Positions 5,197 through 12,996 of a DNA stretch of 13,404 bases are shown here, one piece after another (the stretch's first letter is position 1; every line of letters begins with the position of its first letter). Source of the stretch: Flavobacteriaceae bacterium (GTDB lineage: Bacteria > Bacteroidota > Bacteroidia > Flavobacteriales > Flavobacteriaceae); the NCBI GenBank assembly GCA_002711185.1, contig PAHL01000023.1, forward strand, positions 20,599 to 34,002. The letters run 5' to 3'. Under the pieces are notes generated by a model. The model saw only the letters and a program-made list of their open reading frames with translations. It was not told the origin of the DNA and made no database searches. Position numbers and translations under genes: made by a program.

Positions 5197-6255
5197 ATGA
5201 CTTTTTTTTTAAAAAAATCAACTTTATTATTGATAGTTTATTTTTTATTAAGTGGATGTTCTGTGATAAAAAATTATTCTTTAAAATCTTTTATTTCCCC
5301 AGGTTATAAATCTGTTGACTTTTCATATGATAGTTTGCCATTAAAACCAGATTATTCTTCTAATAAATCCTGGGCAGTTTTACCATCAAAATACCCTACC
5401 CAACTTTCTGAATTATTAGGAAATTATAATACAGAAAATGCTTTAGTATTTTATATCTATCCAACTTTACTCTTGGATCCGGATGACACGAGTTGGAATT
5501 CAGATATTTTTGATCAAAAAGCCCGTAAAGATGTTATTGATAAGGCAATTAAATATCAAGCCTCAGCATGGGCTAGAGCTGGAAAATTATATGCACCATA
5601 CTATCGCCAAGCTCATATTAGAATTTTTGATAGTAAATATTATAATCAAGGTAAAGAAGCTGGTGAGGTTGCTTACTTTGATTTAAAAGAAGCATTTGAA
5701 TATTTTTTAAAGAATTATGCTAATAATCAACCCATAATTATCGCTTCGCACAGTCAAGGAACTATCCATGCTAAAAGACTTCTTCAAGAATATTTTGATG
5801 GAACTGATATACAAAAATATTTAGTTGCAGCTTATTTAATTGGTGCTAGGATTAAAGAAAATGATTTCAAATTTCTAAAACCAATGACTTCACATGATGA
5901 AATTGGCGGATATGTTAGTTGGAATACGTATAAAAAAAATAAATATCCTGAAAAATATGAATCTTGGTTTAAAGGAGGGGTAACATCAAACCCAATAAGT
6001 TGGGACAATAAAATTGAGTCTGATTATGAGGATCACTTAGGATTATTGTACATAAATGATAAATTTTACTCTAAGAGTGTAAAAATTAATATAAAAGATG
6101 GACTTCTTTGGACATCTATTCCAAGAGTTCCAAATCGGTTTTTATTATCTTTTATTAAAAACTATCATTATGCTGATATTAATCTTTTTTGGCTCGATAT
6201 TCAACAAAACTCCATTGATAGAATAAAAGCATGGAATTATAAGAATAATTTATAA
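5197..6255 (+). CDS. DUF3089-family lipoprotein, predicted alpha/beta hydrolase
   Basis: The protein has 352 aa from the ATG at 5197. A TTG nine codons upstream (5170) keeps the frame but falls inside the inverted repeat, and the ATG already opens a complete lipoprotein signal, MTFFLKKSTLLLIVYFLLSGC, with a classical LSGC lipobox. DUF3089 proteins are lipase- or esterase-like and no substrate is established to my knowledge. Here the nucleophile elbow is ASHSQGT with Ser186 (SxSxG instead of GxSxG), preceded by the family segment LYAPYYRQAHIRIF and followed by HDEIGGYVSWNTY. A late NYHYADINLFW (His324) could supply the catalytic histidine. It is predicted to be membrane-anchored and to face the periplasm or surface. 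The Gfo/Idh/MocA gene begins 38 bases after its stop, so it probably leads the four-gene plus-strand cluster. Confidence 0.85.
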   Translation: MTFFLKKSTLLLIVYFLLSGCSVIKNYSLKSFISPGYKSVDFSYDSLPLKPDYSSNKSWAVLPSKYPTQLSELLGNYNTENALVFYIYPTLLLDPDDTSWNSDIFDQKARKDVIDKAIKYQASAWARAGKLYAPYYRQAHIRIFDSKYYNQGKEAGEVAYFDLKEAFEYFLKNYANNQPIIIASHSQGTIHAKRLLQEYFDGTDIQKYLVAAYLIGARIKENDFKFLKPMTSHDEIGGYVSWNTYKKNKYPEKYESWFKGGVTSNPISWDNKIESDYEDHLGLLYINDKFYSKSVKINIKDGLLWTSIPRVPNRFLLSFIKNYHYADINLFWLDIQQNSIDRIKAWNYKNNL

Positions 6256-6293
6256 TCAATTCTATATTTTAACTATCTTAAAAAAAAAAACCG

Positions 6294-7757
6294 ATGAGTA
6301 GAAAAAAAACTAATTATAAAATCAACAGAAGAGATTTTATAAAAAAAACTTCTTTATTATCAACTTTTATAATAGTTCCTAGACATGTCCTCGGAGGAGT
6401 AAATTATTTAGCCCCAAGCGATCAATTAGCCATTGCAGCAATTGGTGCTGGAGGAAAAGGTCAGTCTGATATTCTTCATGCTTCAGTAAATGGAAAAGAA
6501 AGAGTTATTGCATTATGTGACGTTGATTCAGGAGATATTGTAAAAAAATCACGTGAAAGATTTCCTAAAGCTAAGTTTTATGAAGATTTTAGGGTCATGC
6601 TTGATAAGCACCCTGAAATAGATGCAGTTACTATCTCTACCCCAGATCATACTCATGCTAATGCTGCAATTAATTCTATGGAGAGAAATAAGCATGTTTA
6701 TGTACAAAAACCAATATCACATAATATTAGAGAAGCAAGAATTATGACTGAAATGGCTAGAGATAAAAAAGTCGTTTCTCAAATGGGAAATCAAGGTGCA
6801 TCTAATCCATACCAATTATCAATACAAAAATGGATTACAGATGATGAAATAGGCAATGTTCATAAAGTTTATGTATGGACAAATAGACCAATTTGGCCTC
6901 AGGGTGTAATGATGCCAAAACCCGATAATTCAAAATTACCTGATAGTTTAAACTGGAATTTATGGCTAGGCCCAGCTAATAAAACTGATTATACTCCTGG
7001 AATGCACCCATTTGATTGGAGGGGATGGTGGCAATATGGAACAGGTGCTCTTGGAGATATGGGATGTCATATAATTGATATTCCTTTCAAAGCTCTAGGT
7101 TTAAAATACCCCACTGATGTAGAATGTAGTGTTGGAAGTGTGTTTACTAAGAAAGGGACTCCAGAATATATTCCAGAAGGCTGTCCACCTTCTTCATCAG
7201 TCACTCTTCATTTTAATCCTACCTCAATTAATAAAAATAAAATTGAAATGATTTGGACTGATGGAGGTATCAGACCATCCCATCCAGATATAATACCTTC
7301 AGAATACAATTTAGGTGGATTTGATGGAGATGGGAAAAATGGAATAATGATGATTGGTGAAAAAGGAATAATAAGTTGTGATGAAAAAGCTCGAAATCCA
7401 ATTTTATTTAAAAACGACGGTTCAATAAAAAAAGCAACTCTCCCTCAGGGAACTGTAAATGAATTAAAAGAATGGGGTCATCAAAAAAAATGGGTTGATG
7501 CTTGTAAAGCTGGATATAAAAGTGACGAGCATTTATCTCTAACCTCATCATTTGATTATGCTGGTCCTCTCACAGAAACAGTTTTAATGGGGAATATTGC
7601 TATTCGCAGTTATTTGCTTAGAAAAAGAATAAATAAAAGATGGGATTATTTTGGGAGAAAAAAATTATTGTGGGATGGAATAAATATGAAAATCACAAAC
7701 CTTGATGAGGCTAATCAGTTTACCACCAGAGGTTACAGAGAAGGATGGGAGATATGA
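6294..7757 (+). CDS. Tat-exported Gfo/Idh/MocA-family NAD(P)-dependent oxidoreductase
   Basis: A 487-aa protein beginning with a twin-arginine signal, NRRDFIKK (11-18), then a hydrophobic stretch to about residue 35, so it should be folded with its cofactor in the cytoplasm before export. The Rossmann part starts at IAAIGAGGKGQSDI with the GxGxxG-type loop at 51-56, followed by VIALCDVD, STPDHTHANAA and VYVQKP (135-140), where Gln replaces Glu in the usual EKP motif; Lys139 is the expected substrate-binding lysine. GDMGCHIID (254-262) supplies the family's conserved His and Asp region. The large C-terminal domain is aromatic-rich (NRPIWPQG, HPFDWRGWWQYG), suggesting a carbohydrate site. Relatives are abundant in Bacteroidota and Planctomycetota; some oxidise C3 of glycosides (keto-sugar pathways) and others are NAD-dependent glycosidases (GH109). 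Which one applies cannot be told here. An 11-base A run (6280-6290) directly precedes the start. Confidence 0.9.
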   Translation: MSRKKTNYKINRRDFIKKTSLLSTFIIVPRHVLGGVNYLAPSDQLAIAAIGAGGKGQSDILHASVNGKERVIALCDVDSGDIVKKSRERFPKAKFYEDFRVMLDKHPEIDAVTISTPDHTHANAAINSMERNKHVYVQKPISHNIREARIMTEMARDKKVVSQMGNQGASNPYQLSIQKWITDDEIGNVHKVYVWTNRPIWPQGVMMPKPDNSKLPDSLNWNLWLGPANKTDYTPGMHPFDWRGWWQYGTGALGDMGCHIIDIPFKALGLKYPTDVECSVGSVFTKKGTPEYIPEGCPPSSSVTLHFNPTSINKNKIEMIWTDGGIRPSHPDIIPSEYNLGGFDGDGKNGIMMIGEKGIISCDEKARNPILFKNDGSIKKATLPQGTVNELKEWGHQKKWVDACKAGYKSDEHLSLTSSFDYAGPLTETVLMGNIAIRSYLLRKRINKRWDYFGRKKLLWDGINMKITNLDEANQFTTRGYREGWEI

Positions 7758-7819
7758 CAAGTTTTTTTTAAATCATTAGGGTAGCATATATTTAACATGT
7801 ATAACTTTAAAATTAGCTT

Positions 7820-8830
7820 TTGAAGATATTAGTTACCGGAGGTTTAGGTTATATTGGCTCTCATGTTGTTTTATCTTTAGTCAATAATGGTTATAAAGTT
7901 ATAATAATTGATAATCTAAGTAACTGTGGTGTTTCTGTACTATCAAAATTAGAAAAATTAATAAATAGTAAATTAATTTTTGAAAAGCTTGATTTAAGCA
8001 TAAAAAATCAGGTTAAACTATTTTTTGAAAAGTATTCTAATATTAACGGAATAATCCATTTCGCAGCATTAAAATCGGTGGGTGAGAGTGTTATAAATCC
8101 TCTAAAATACTTCGACAATAATCTTAATTCAATGCTAAATATCATTGAATATATGCCTAAAGAAACCCCATTTGTTTTTAGTTCTTCATGTACCGTATAC
8201 GGAACTGTAAATAAACAGCCAATTACTGAATCAACACCTCATGGTATTGCGGAGTCTCCTTATGGTAAAACAAAACAACTTTGCGAAAAAATAATGGAAA
8301 AAGAGTTCCATGGAATTAATAATTTTAAAGCTTTGTCTCTTCGTTATTTTAATCCAGTTGGAGCTCATTCAAGTGGTTTAATTGGAGAAAACCCAAAAAA
8401 TATACCTGAAAACCTTATTCCTTACTTAACACAAGTTGTAATTGGAAAAAGAGATGTTCTGACTATTTATGGAGATGATTACGATACAAAAGATGGCACA
8501 TGTATTAGGGACTATATACATATCATGGATTTAGCAGAAGCGCACATAAAGTCTCTTGAATATTTATTTAGAATAAAAGATAAAAATTATATAGATTATT
8601 TAAATATAGGGACAGGTATTGGTGTTAGTGTATTAGAATTGATTCAAACATTCGAAAAGGCTACCGGTATGAAAGTAAATTACATAATAGGAAAAAGAAG
8701 ACCGGGTGATATTGAAAAAGCATATGCAGAAACAAAAAAAGCCAAAAAAATTATAGGTTGGGAATCAAAATATTCTTTATCTAGTGCCCTTAATTCTGCA
8801 TGGAATTGGGAAAAGAAAAGTTTAGATTAA
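7820..8830 (+). CDS. galE: UDP-glucose 4-epimerase
   Basis: A 336-aa short-chain dehydrogenase-type epimerase, the usual length for GalE (338 in E. coli). It interconverts UDP-glucose and UDP-galactose with bound NAD in the cytoplasm, for galactose use and for polysaccharide synthesis. The start is TTG at 7820: a stop codon lies in frame at 7814-7816, and the protein must begin KILVTGGLGYIGSH, where the NAD-binding GxxGxxG is at 7-13. The catalytic residues are Ser123 in FSSSCTVYG and Tyr148 and Lys152 in SPYGKTK, and LRYFNPVGAH, CIRDYIHIMDLA and RRPGDIEKAYA follow as in the family. It sits between two Tat-exported sugar enzymes, with gaps of 62 and 32 bases, and may be cotranscribed with them. 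It is the only clearly cytoplasmic member of the cluster. Confidence 0.95.
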   Translation: MKILVTGGLGYIGSHVVLSLVNNGYKVIIIDNLSNCGVSVLSKLEKLINSKLIFEKLDLSIKNQVKLFFEKYSNINGIIHFAALKSVGESVINPLKYFDNNLNSMLNIIEYMPKETPFVFSSSCTVYGTVNKQPITESTPHGIAESPYGKTKQLCEKIMEKEFHGINNFKALSLRYFNPVGAHSSGLIGENPKNIPENLIPYLTQVVIGKRDVLTIYGDDYDTKDGTCIRDYIHIMDLAEAHIKSLEYLFRIKDKNYIDYLNIGTGIGVSVLELIQTFEKATGMKVNYIIGKRRPGDIEKAYAETKKAKKIIGWESKYSLSSALNSAWNWEKKSLD

Positions 8831-8862
8831 TTTTATTAAATTGTATTAAACATAATTTAGGT

Positions 8863-9747
8863 ATGAATAGAAGAAAAGTATTAAAAACTTTTGGAACAGG
8901 AATTGCTGGAATAGGAATGAGCCCCATATTAAATGCTCAGAGTGATATGAAAAGAGAATCAAATAATTTAAAAGGAAATATAAATCATTCAGTAAGTGCC
9001 TGGTGTTACAGCAAAATACCATTTGAAGAATTGGTAATTCAATCAAAAAAAATAGGATTGGTAGGAATTGATTTGGTTGGATCCGAGAATTGGGATATTT
9101 TAAAAAAGCATGATATGATTTCAACTATGTGTTATGGAGATCTTAAGGGGAAATCTACTAGAAGTTTAATAAATGGTTGGTGTGACAAACAATTCCACGA
9201 TGAATTAATATCAAATTATACTCGACATATTAAATTAGTTTCAGATGCTGGCTGGAAAAACTTAATATGTTTTAGTGGAAGTAGAAGAGGAATTAGTAAT
9301 GAAGAGGGTTTAAGAAATTGTGTTAAGGGTTTAAGTAAAATTTTACCAATCGCAGAAAAGCATAATGTTATAATTCAAATGGAACTTTTAAATTCTAAAG
9401 TTGACCATGAAGATTATATGTGTGATAATTCTAGATGGGGGGTAGAATTATGTAAAAGGTTAAATTCAAAAAACTTTAAACTTCTTTATGACATATACCA
9501 TATGCAAATAATGGAGGGAGATGTAATAAGAACCATAAAAAATAATCATAAATTCATTGGACACTATCATACTGCAGGAGTTCCTGGACGTAATGAAATA
9601 GATGAAACACAGGAGTTGTTTTACCCTGCCATAATGAAAGCAATTGCATCTACTGGTTTTAAGGGTGTTGTTGCACAAGAATTTAAACCAACTAGAGAAG
9701 ATCTCATCAAAGGTCTAGCTGAAGCTATTAGAATTTGTGATATATAA
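8863..9747 (+). CDS. Tat-exported hydroxypyruvate isomerase-like TIM-barrel protein
   Basis: The protein has 294 aa from ATG 8863. The frame is open from an ATG at 8800 that overlaps galE, but the chosen start gives an immediate twin-arginine signal, MNRRKVLKTFGTGIAGIGM, ending near LNAQS (23-27). The mature part is a xylose isomerase-like TIM barrel (AP endonuclease 2 superfamily) that most resembles hydroxypyruvate isomerase: IQMELLNSKVDH (Glu174), LLYDIYHMQIMEGD (Asp210, His213), GHYHTAGVPGRNEID (His234, His236) and VVAQEFKPT (Glu273). Glu174 and Glu273 match the pair of catalytic glutamates of this superfamily. True Hyi is cytoplasmic, so the Tat signal argues for another substrate, perhaps an oxidised or keto sugar made by the Tat-exported oxidoreductase two genes upstream; that is inference. 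Isomerase, epimerase or lyase chemistry are all possible. Confidence 0.87.
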   Translation: MNRRKVLKTFGTGIAGIGMSPILNAQSDMKRESNNLKGNINHSVSAWCYSKIPFEELVIQSKKIGLVGIDLVGSENWDILKKHDMISTMCYGDLKGKSTRSLINGWCDKQFHDELISNYTRHIKLVSDAGWKNLICFSGSRRGISNEEGLRNCVKGLSKILPIAEKHNVIIQMELLNSKVDHEDYMCDNSRWGVELCKRLNSKNFKLLYDIYHMQIMEGDVIRTIKNNHKFIGHYHTAGVPGRNEIDETQELFYPAIMKAIASTGFKGVVAQEFKPTREDLIKGLAEAIRICDI

Positions 9748-9793
9748 ATATCAACTTATTCCTAAATTATTCAATAAGCAATATTAATTAAGC

Positions 9794-9801
9794 TACTTTT
9801 G
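9794..9801 (+). promoter_or_regulatory. Bacteroidota -7 element for the helicase gene
   Basis: TACTTTTG matches TAnnTTTG exactly and lies 16 bases before the ATG at 9818, in the 70-base gap after the TIM-barrel gene. No TTG at 17-23 bases upstream is visible. It suggests that the helicase is transcribed separately from the sugar cluster. Confidence 0.5.
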
Positions 9802-9817
9802 TCCCTTAATTGTTTAT

Positions 9818-11551
9818 ATGTCCTCATTTAAAGACATAGGTCTTAAACCCTTTTTAATTCAAGCAATTGAAGATTTGGGTTTTCAAAAACCTACGGATGT
9901 TCAAAAAGAATGTATACCACTGCTTTTAGAAACTGATCTTGATCTTGTTGCTTTGGCTCAAACGGGAACAGGAAAAACTGCAGCCTTTGGAATGCCTTTA
10001 TTACAAAAGATTAATATTAATTCTAATTATACTCAGGGATTGATTCTTTCTCCTACAAGAGAGCTTTGTATTCAAATCACTAAAGAAATTCAATCTTATG
10101 CCAAGCATCTTCCAAATGTTAATGTAGTTGCTGTATATGGTGGTTCAAACATCCAAGAGCAGTCAAAAAGAATTAAAAAAGGTGCGCATATTATTGTGGC
10201 AACCCCGGGAAGAATGCAAGATATGCAAAGACGGAAAATCGTTAATATTAGTAAAATAGACTACTGTGTACTTGACGAAGCTGATGAAATGTTAAATATG
10301 GGTTTTTATGAGGATATAATCAAAATATTATCAAAAGCCCCTAAGCAAAAGAATACATGGTTATTTTCAGCAACAATGCCCTTATCGGTTTCAAAGATTG
10401 CAGAAAAATTTATGAACTCTCCTAATGAGATAGTAATTGGAAACAAAAATTCTGGAGCAAAAAATGTATCTCACGAATATTACACTGTTAGTGGTCGTCA
10501 GAGATTTGAAGCATTAAAACGCTTAGTAGATGTGAATCCGACAATATTTGGTTGTATCTTTTGTAGAACAAAGCGGGAAACTCAAAAAGTTGCTGAAAAT
10601 CTTATTGAATCAGGGTATAATGCTTCTGCTTTACATGGAGACTTAAGTCAGAATCAGAGGGATACTGTAATGAATTCTTTTAGAAAAAAACAAATCCAAC
10701 TTTTGGTTGCTACTGATGTTGCCGCTCGTGGTATAGATGTTGATAATATAACGCATGTAATTAATTATCAGTTGCCTGATGAAAATGAAGTTTACACTCA
10801 TAGGAGTGGAAGGACAGGTAGAGCTGAAAAAAAAGGTATTTCAATAATTATTGTAACTCAAAGTGAGCAACGAAAAATTCGATCCATAGAAAAACTAATA
10901 CAATCGAAAATAACTCACAAAAATATTCCAGATACGGATGAAATATGTAGAATTCAGATGTTGTCTTTGGCTAAGAAAATAAGTAATGTAGAGCCCTCTC
11001 TCTCAGCTGAGAAACTTATTCCAGATTTTACCAATGAACTAAACAATTTGACTAAAGAAGATATTCTGAAAAGACTAATTACTGTTGAGCTAGATAGATT
11101 TTATAATTATTACAGTGATAAATCCAAAAAGTTAGATACACCCAAAAAGGGTAGTAGTAACAAAAATTTAGTAGAAAGAATAAATAAAAAAGATGAAATC
11201 CGTTATCACATAAATATTGGGGAAAGAGATAAATACGATTGGCGATCATTAAAAGACTTGATTAAATCATCTCTTGGTTTTAATGGAGATGAAATTTTTC
11301 ATGTTGATACAATGAGAAATTTTTCATTTTTTTCGTCAGGTCCAAATGAAAAAAGTAAAATATTAAAAGGTTTTAATTCTTTAAAAATAAATAATAGGGA
11401 CATAGATGTTTCAGTTACCGAGAAATTTGATTCAAAAAGAGCGAAAAAATCAAAAACTAGAAAAAAAGATCGAAGTTTTTTGAAAAAAAAATCAGTAAAA
11501 AAAAATAAGATTAACCCATTTAAATATAAAGCCAAAAAAAGTAAACAGTGA
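9818..11551 (+). CDS. deaD: DEAD-box ATP-dependent RNA helicase, DeaD/CsdA-like
   Basis: A 577-aa helicase that unwinds RNA duplexes using ATP; DeaD/CsdA proteins act in ribosome assembly, cold growth and mRNA decay. All core motifs are present: Q motif FQKPTDVQ (22-29), Walker A AQTGTGKT (47-54), PTREL, TPGR, DEAD (153-156), SAT (184-186), ARGIDVD and HRSGRTGR (328-335). The C-terminal part contains a DbpA-type RNA-binding domain (about 452-533, beginning RYHINIGERDKYDW), followed by a tail of about 40 residues that is very rich in lysine and arginine and likely binds RNA without sequence preference. The gene has its own -7 element and ends at a strong bidirectional terminator 16 bases after the stop. 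The DbpA-like domain could alternatively point to an rRNA-specific role like that of DbpA, but the long core-to-RBD linker favours DeaD. Confidence 0.93.
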   Translation: MSSFKDIGLKPFLIQAIEDLGFQKPTDVQKECIPLLLETDLDLVALAQTGTGKTAAFGMPLLQKININSNYTQGLILSPTRELCIQITKEIQSYAKHLPNVNVVAVYGGSNIQEQSKRIKKGAHIIVATPGRMQDMQRRKIVNISKIDYCVLDEADEMLNMGFYEDIIKILSKAPKQKNTWLFSATMPLSVSKIAEKFMNSPNEIVIGNKNSGAKNVSHEYYTVSGRQRFEALKRLVDVNPTIFGCIFCRTKRETQKVAENLIESGYNASALHGDLSQNQRDTVMNSFRKKQIQLLVATDVAARGIDVDNITHVINYQLPDENEVYTHRSGRTGRAEKKGISIIIVTQSEQRKIRSIEKLIQSKITHKNIPDTDEICRIQMLSLAKKISNVEPSLSAEKLIPDFTNELNNLTKEDILKRLITVELDRFYNYYSDKSKKLDTPKKGSSNKNLVERINKKDEIRYHINIGERDKYDWRSLKDLIKSSLGFNGDEIFHVDTMRNFSFFSSGPNEKSKILKGFNSLKINNRDIDVSVTEKFDSKRAKKSKTRKKDRSFLKKKSVKKNKINPFKYKAKKSKQ

Positions 11552-11566
11552 AACTTACGTATATGT

Positions 11567-11599
11567 AAAAAAAAACCTCTCAGTGAGAGGTTTTTTTTA
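11567..11599. terminator. Bidirectional rho-independent terminator
   Basis: A run of A, then CCTCTC, the loop AGT, GAGAGG and a run of eight T forms a 14-bp stem with a G-C rich core and U tracts on both strands. It lies between the helicase stop (11551) and the OmpA stop (11628), and serves both convergent genes. Confidence 0.95.
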
Positions 11600-11627
11600 T
11601 TAATTATAAGTATAAAATGTTAATTAT

Positions 11628-12923
11628 CTATTTACCTCTATTAAATTCAACTCTTCGACTCGATTTTCTGTCTGAGGCAGGTTTTGTTTCACCGAAACCT
11701 TCAGTAGTTATTCGACTGCTTTCTACACCTTCAGCCTCAAGTAAAGCCTTTACTTTTTCAGCACGTTTGATAGAAAGTTTCATATTGTAACTTGCGGAAC
11801 CATCCTCGGATGCGTGACCTTGAATAATTATGTTAACATCAGAGTACTCATCTAGTAGTTCTTTAAGTTTCATTACAAGTTCTTTTCCACTTTTACCTAT
11901 GTAAACGCTTGAGGAGCCAAAGTAAATTTTTGATTCACTGTTCGCAATAAAGTCGATTAGTTTTGTCGGTTCTGCAGCACAACCTCCATTTTCTGCCACA
12001 CCAGCAACATCAGGGCATAAGTCGTCTTTGTCAAGTACACCATCTCCATCAGTGTCGGGCCACGGACATCCGTTATTAGCCATTTCTCCTGCGACATCTG
12101 GACATTTATCATCTTTATCTGCAACTTTATCTCCATCGCTATCTGGACATCCATTCATCTCAGAACTTCCAGCTGCGTTTGGACACGCATCATCTCCATC
12201 GGCTATTCCATCACCATCAGAATCAGGACAACCATTCATTTCAGCAGTACCTGCTTCTTCTGGACAGGAATCTTTATTATCTGGAATACCATCACCATCA
12301 GTGTCAGGACAACCATCAAACTCTTTCAATCCAGGTACATCAGGACAAATATCTTTTTTATCTGAAACCCCATCCCCATCAGAATCACCTGAGCCGAACA
12401 AATATGTTAGTCCAATTACATGTTGAAGTTGGTTGGCTGAACCCTTTTCGGATGCATTACGCATTGATGTACTTAAATTAGCAGCCCATTTATCATTAAG
12501 CTTAACGTTAATTCCAGCTCCACCAAGTGTCGTTCTAGCAGACTCTTCGGATGGAAACATTCCTTCTTTAGTGGTTCCATCTCCGAATCTTGACAATCCA
12601 TATCCAGCAAATAGGTATGGTATTACGTTTCCTTCTTCAACAATGTTGTATTTAATTATACCATCAATAGTGTAGTATTCTTCAGCAGACTTATCAACGC
12701 TGTTCGAAGAATATTGAGCACCAATTGAAAAACCCCCACCTAAATATCGGGTAAGGCTTAGGGCAGGAACCCCAGTTCCTGATCCATCATTTGCATCATC
12801 AATACTGACAATATTTGCACCAAAACCAATTGCCCATGGGTTTTCGGCAGTTTGAGCTATAAGACCATTTGATGTAAAAATCCAAGCAAATATAGCTATT
12901 GCAAGAGTAATATGTTTTTTCAT
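11628..12923 (-). CDS. OmpA-family outer membrane protein with thrombospondin type 3 repeats
   Basis: A 431-aa protein with a signal peptide MKKHITLAIAIFAWIFTSNGLIA (cleavage near 23-24). Residues about 25-177 form an outer-membrane beta-barrel (alternating strands, YLFAGYGLSRFG, HVIGLTYLFG). Residues 180-315 hold five calcium-binding TSP3-type repeats of the form DxDGDGxxDxxDxCPxxxG with a period near 27 residues. Residues about 325-431 are an OmpA-like peptidoglycan-binding domain, with SKIYFGSSSVYI, IIIQGHASEDGS and NMKLSIKRAEKVKALL; Asn380, Leu383, Ser384 and Arg387 fit the NxxLSxxRA motif that binds diaminopimelate. The protein ties the outer membrane to the cell wall, as for OprF-like proteins. 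A consensus -7 element and an A-rich leader upstream suggest strong expression, as is usual for this family in Bacteroidota. It is convergent with the helicase. Confidence 0.95.
   Translation of the reverse strand: MKKHITLAIAIFAWIFTSNGLIAQTAENPWAIGFGANIVSIDDANDGSGTGVPALSLTRYLGGGFSIGAQYSSNSVDKSAEEYYTIDGIIKYNIVEEGNVIPYLFAGYGLSRFGDGTTKEGMFPSEESARTTLGGAGINVKLNDKWAANLSTSMRNASEKGSANQLQHVIGLTYLFGSGDSDGDGVSDKKDICPDVPGLKEFDGCPDTDGDGIPDNKDSCPEEAGTAEMNGCPDSDGDGIADGDDACPNAAGSSEMNGCPDSDGDKVADKDDKCPDVAGEMANNGCPWPDTDGDGVLDKDDLCPDVAGVAENGGCAAEPTKLIDFIANSESKIYFGSSSVYIGKSGKELVMKLKELLDEYSDVNIIIQGHASEDGSASYNMKLSIKRAEKVKALLEAEGVESSRITTEGFGETKPASDRKSSRRVEFNRGK
11979..12386 (-). repeat. Tandem TSP3-coding repeats inside the OmpA gene
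   Basis: Five related units with a period near 81 bases encode the calcium-binding linker. Each carries a GATGGTGATGG-type core (seen as CCATCACCATC or CCATCTCCATC on the plus strand). The units are similar but not identical, so the array is old enough to have diverged, although recombination between units could still change its length. Confidence 0.85.
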
Positions 12924-12942
12924 TTTTTGTTTTAATTATATT

Positions 12943-12950
12943 CAAATATA
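12943..12950 (-). promoter_or_regulatory. Bacteroidota -7 element of the OmpA gene
   Basis: The minus strand reads TATATTTG, an exact TAnnTTTG match, 19 bases before the ATG at 12923. The nearest upstream TTG (12980-12978) is 27 bases away, longer than the usual spacing, so the -33 element is uncertain. The short A-rich leader AAAACAAAAA before the ATG fits translation starts in this phylum. Confidence 0.6.
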
Positions 12951-12996
12951 CTAAAAAAGCTAATATCTTATATAAGACAAGATATGCAAATCTAAA

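Noticed and set aside
8800..8862. An earlier ATG for the TIM-barrel gene that overlaps galE by 31 bases
   Set aside because: The extra 21 residues would bury the twin-arginine signal inside the protein; the ATG at 8863 places it at the N terminus.
12028..12400. Regularly spaced repeats as a CRISPR array
   Set aside because: The period is about 81 bases, the units are degenerate and they lie in frame within a protein repeat.
12028..12675. Plus-strand frames rich in Ser-Pro-Ser-Val-Ser-Gly-His repeats
   Set aside because: They are the antisense shadow of the TSP3 repeats of the OmpA gene; the repetition comes from that gene, which has a signal peptide, complete domains and a promoter.
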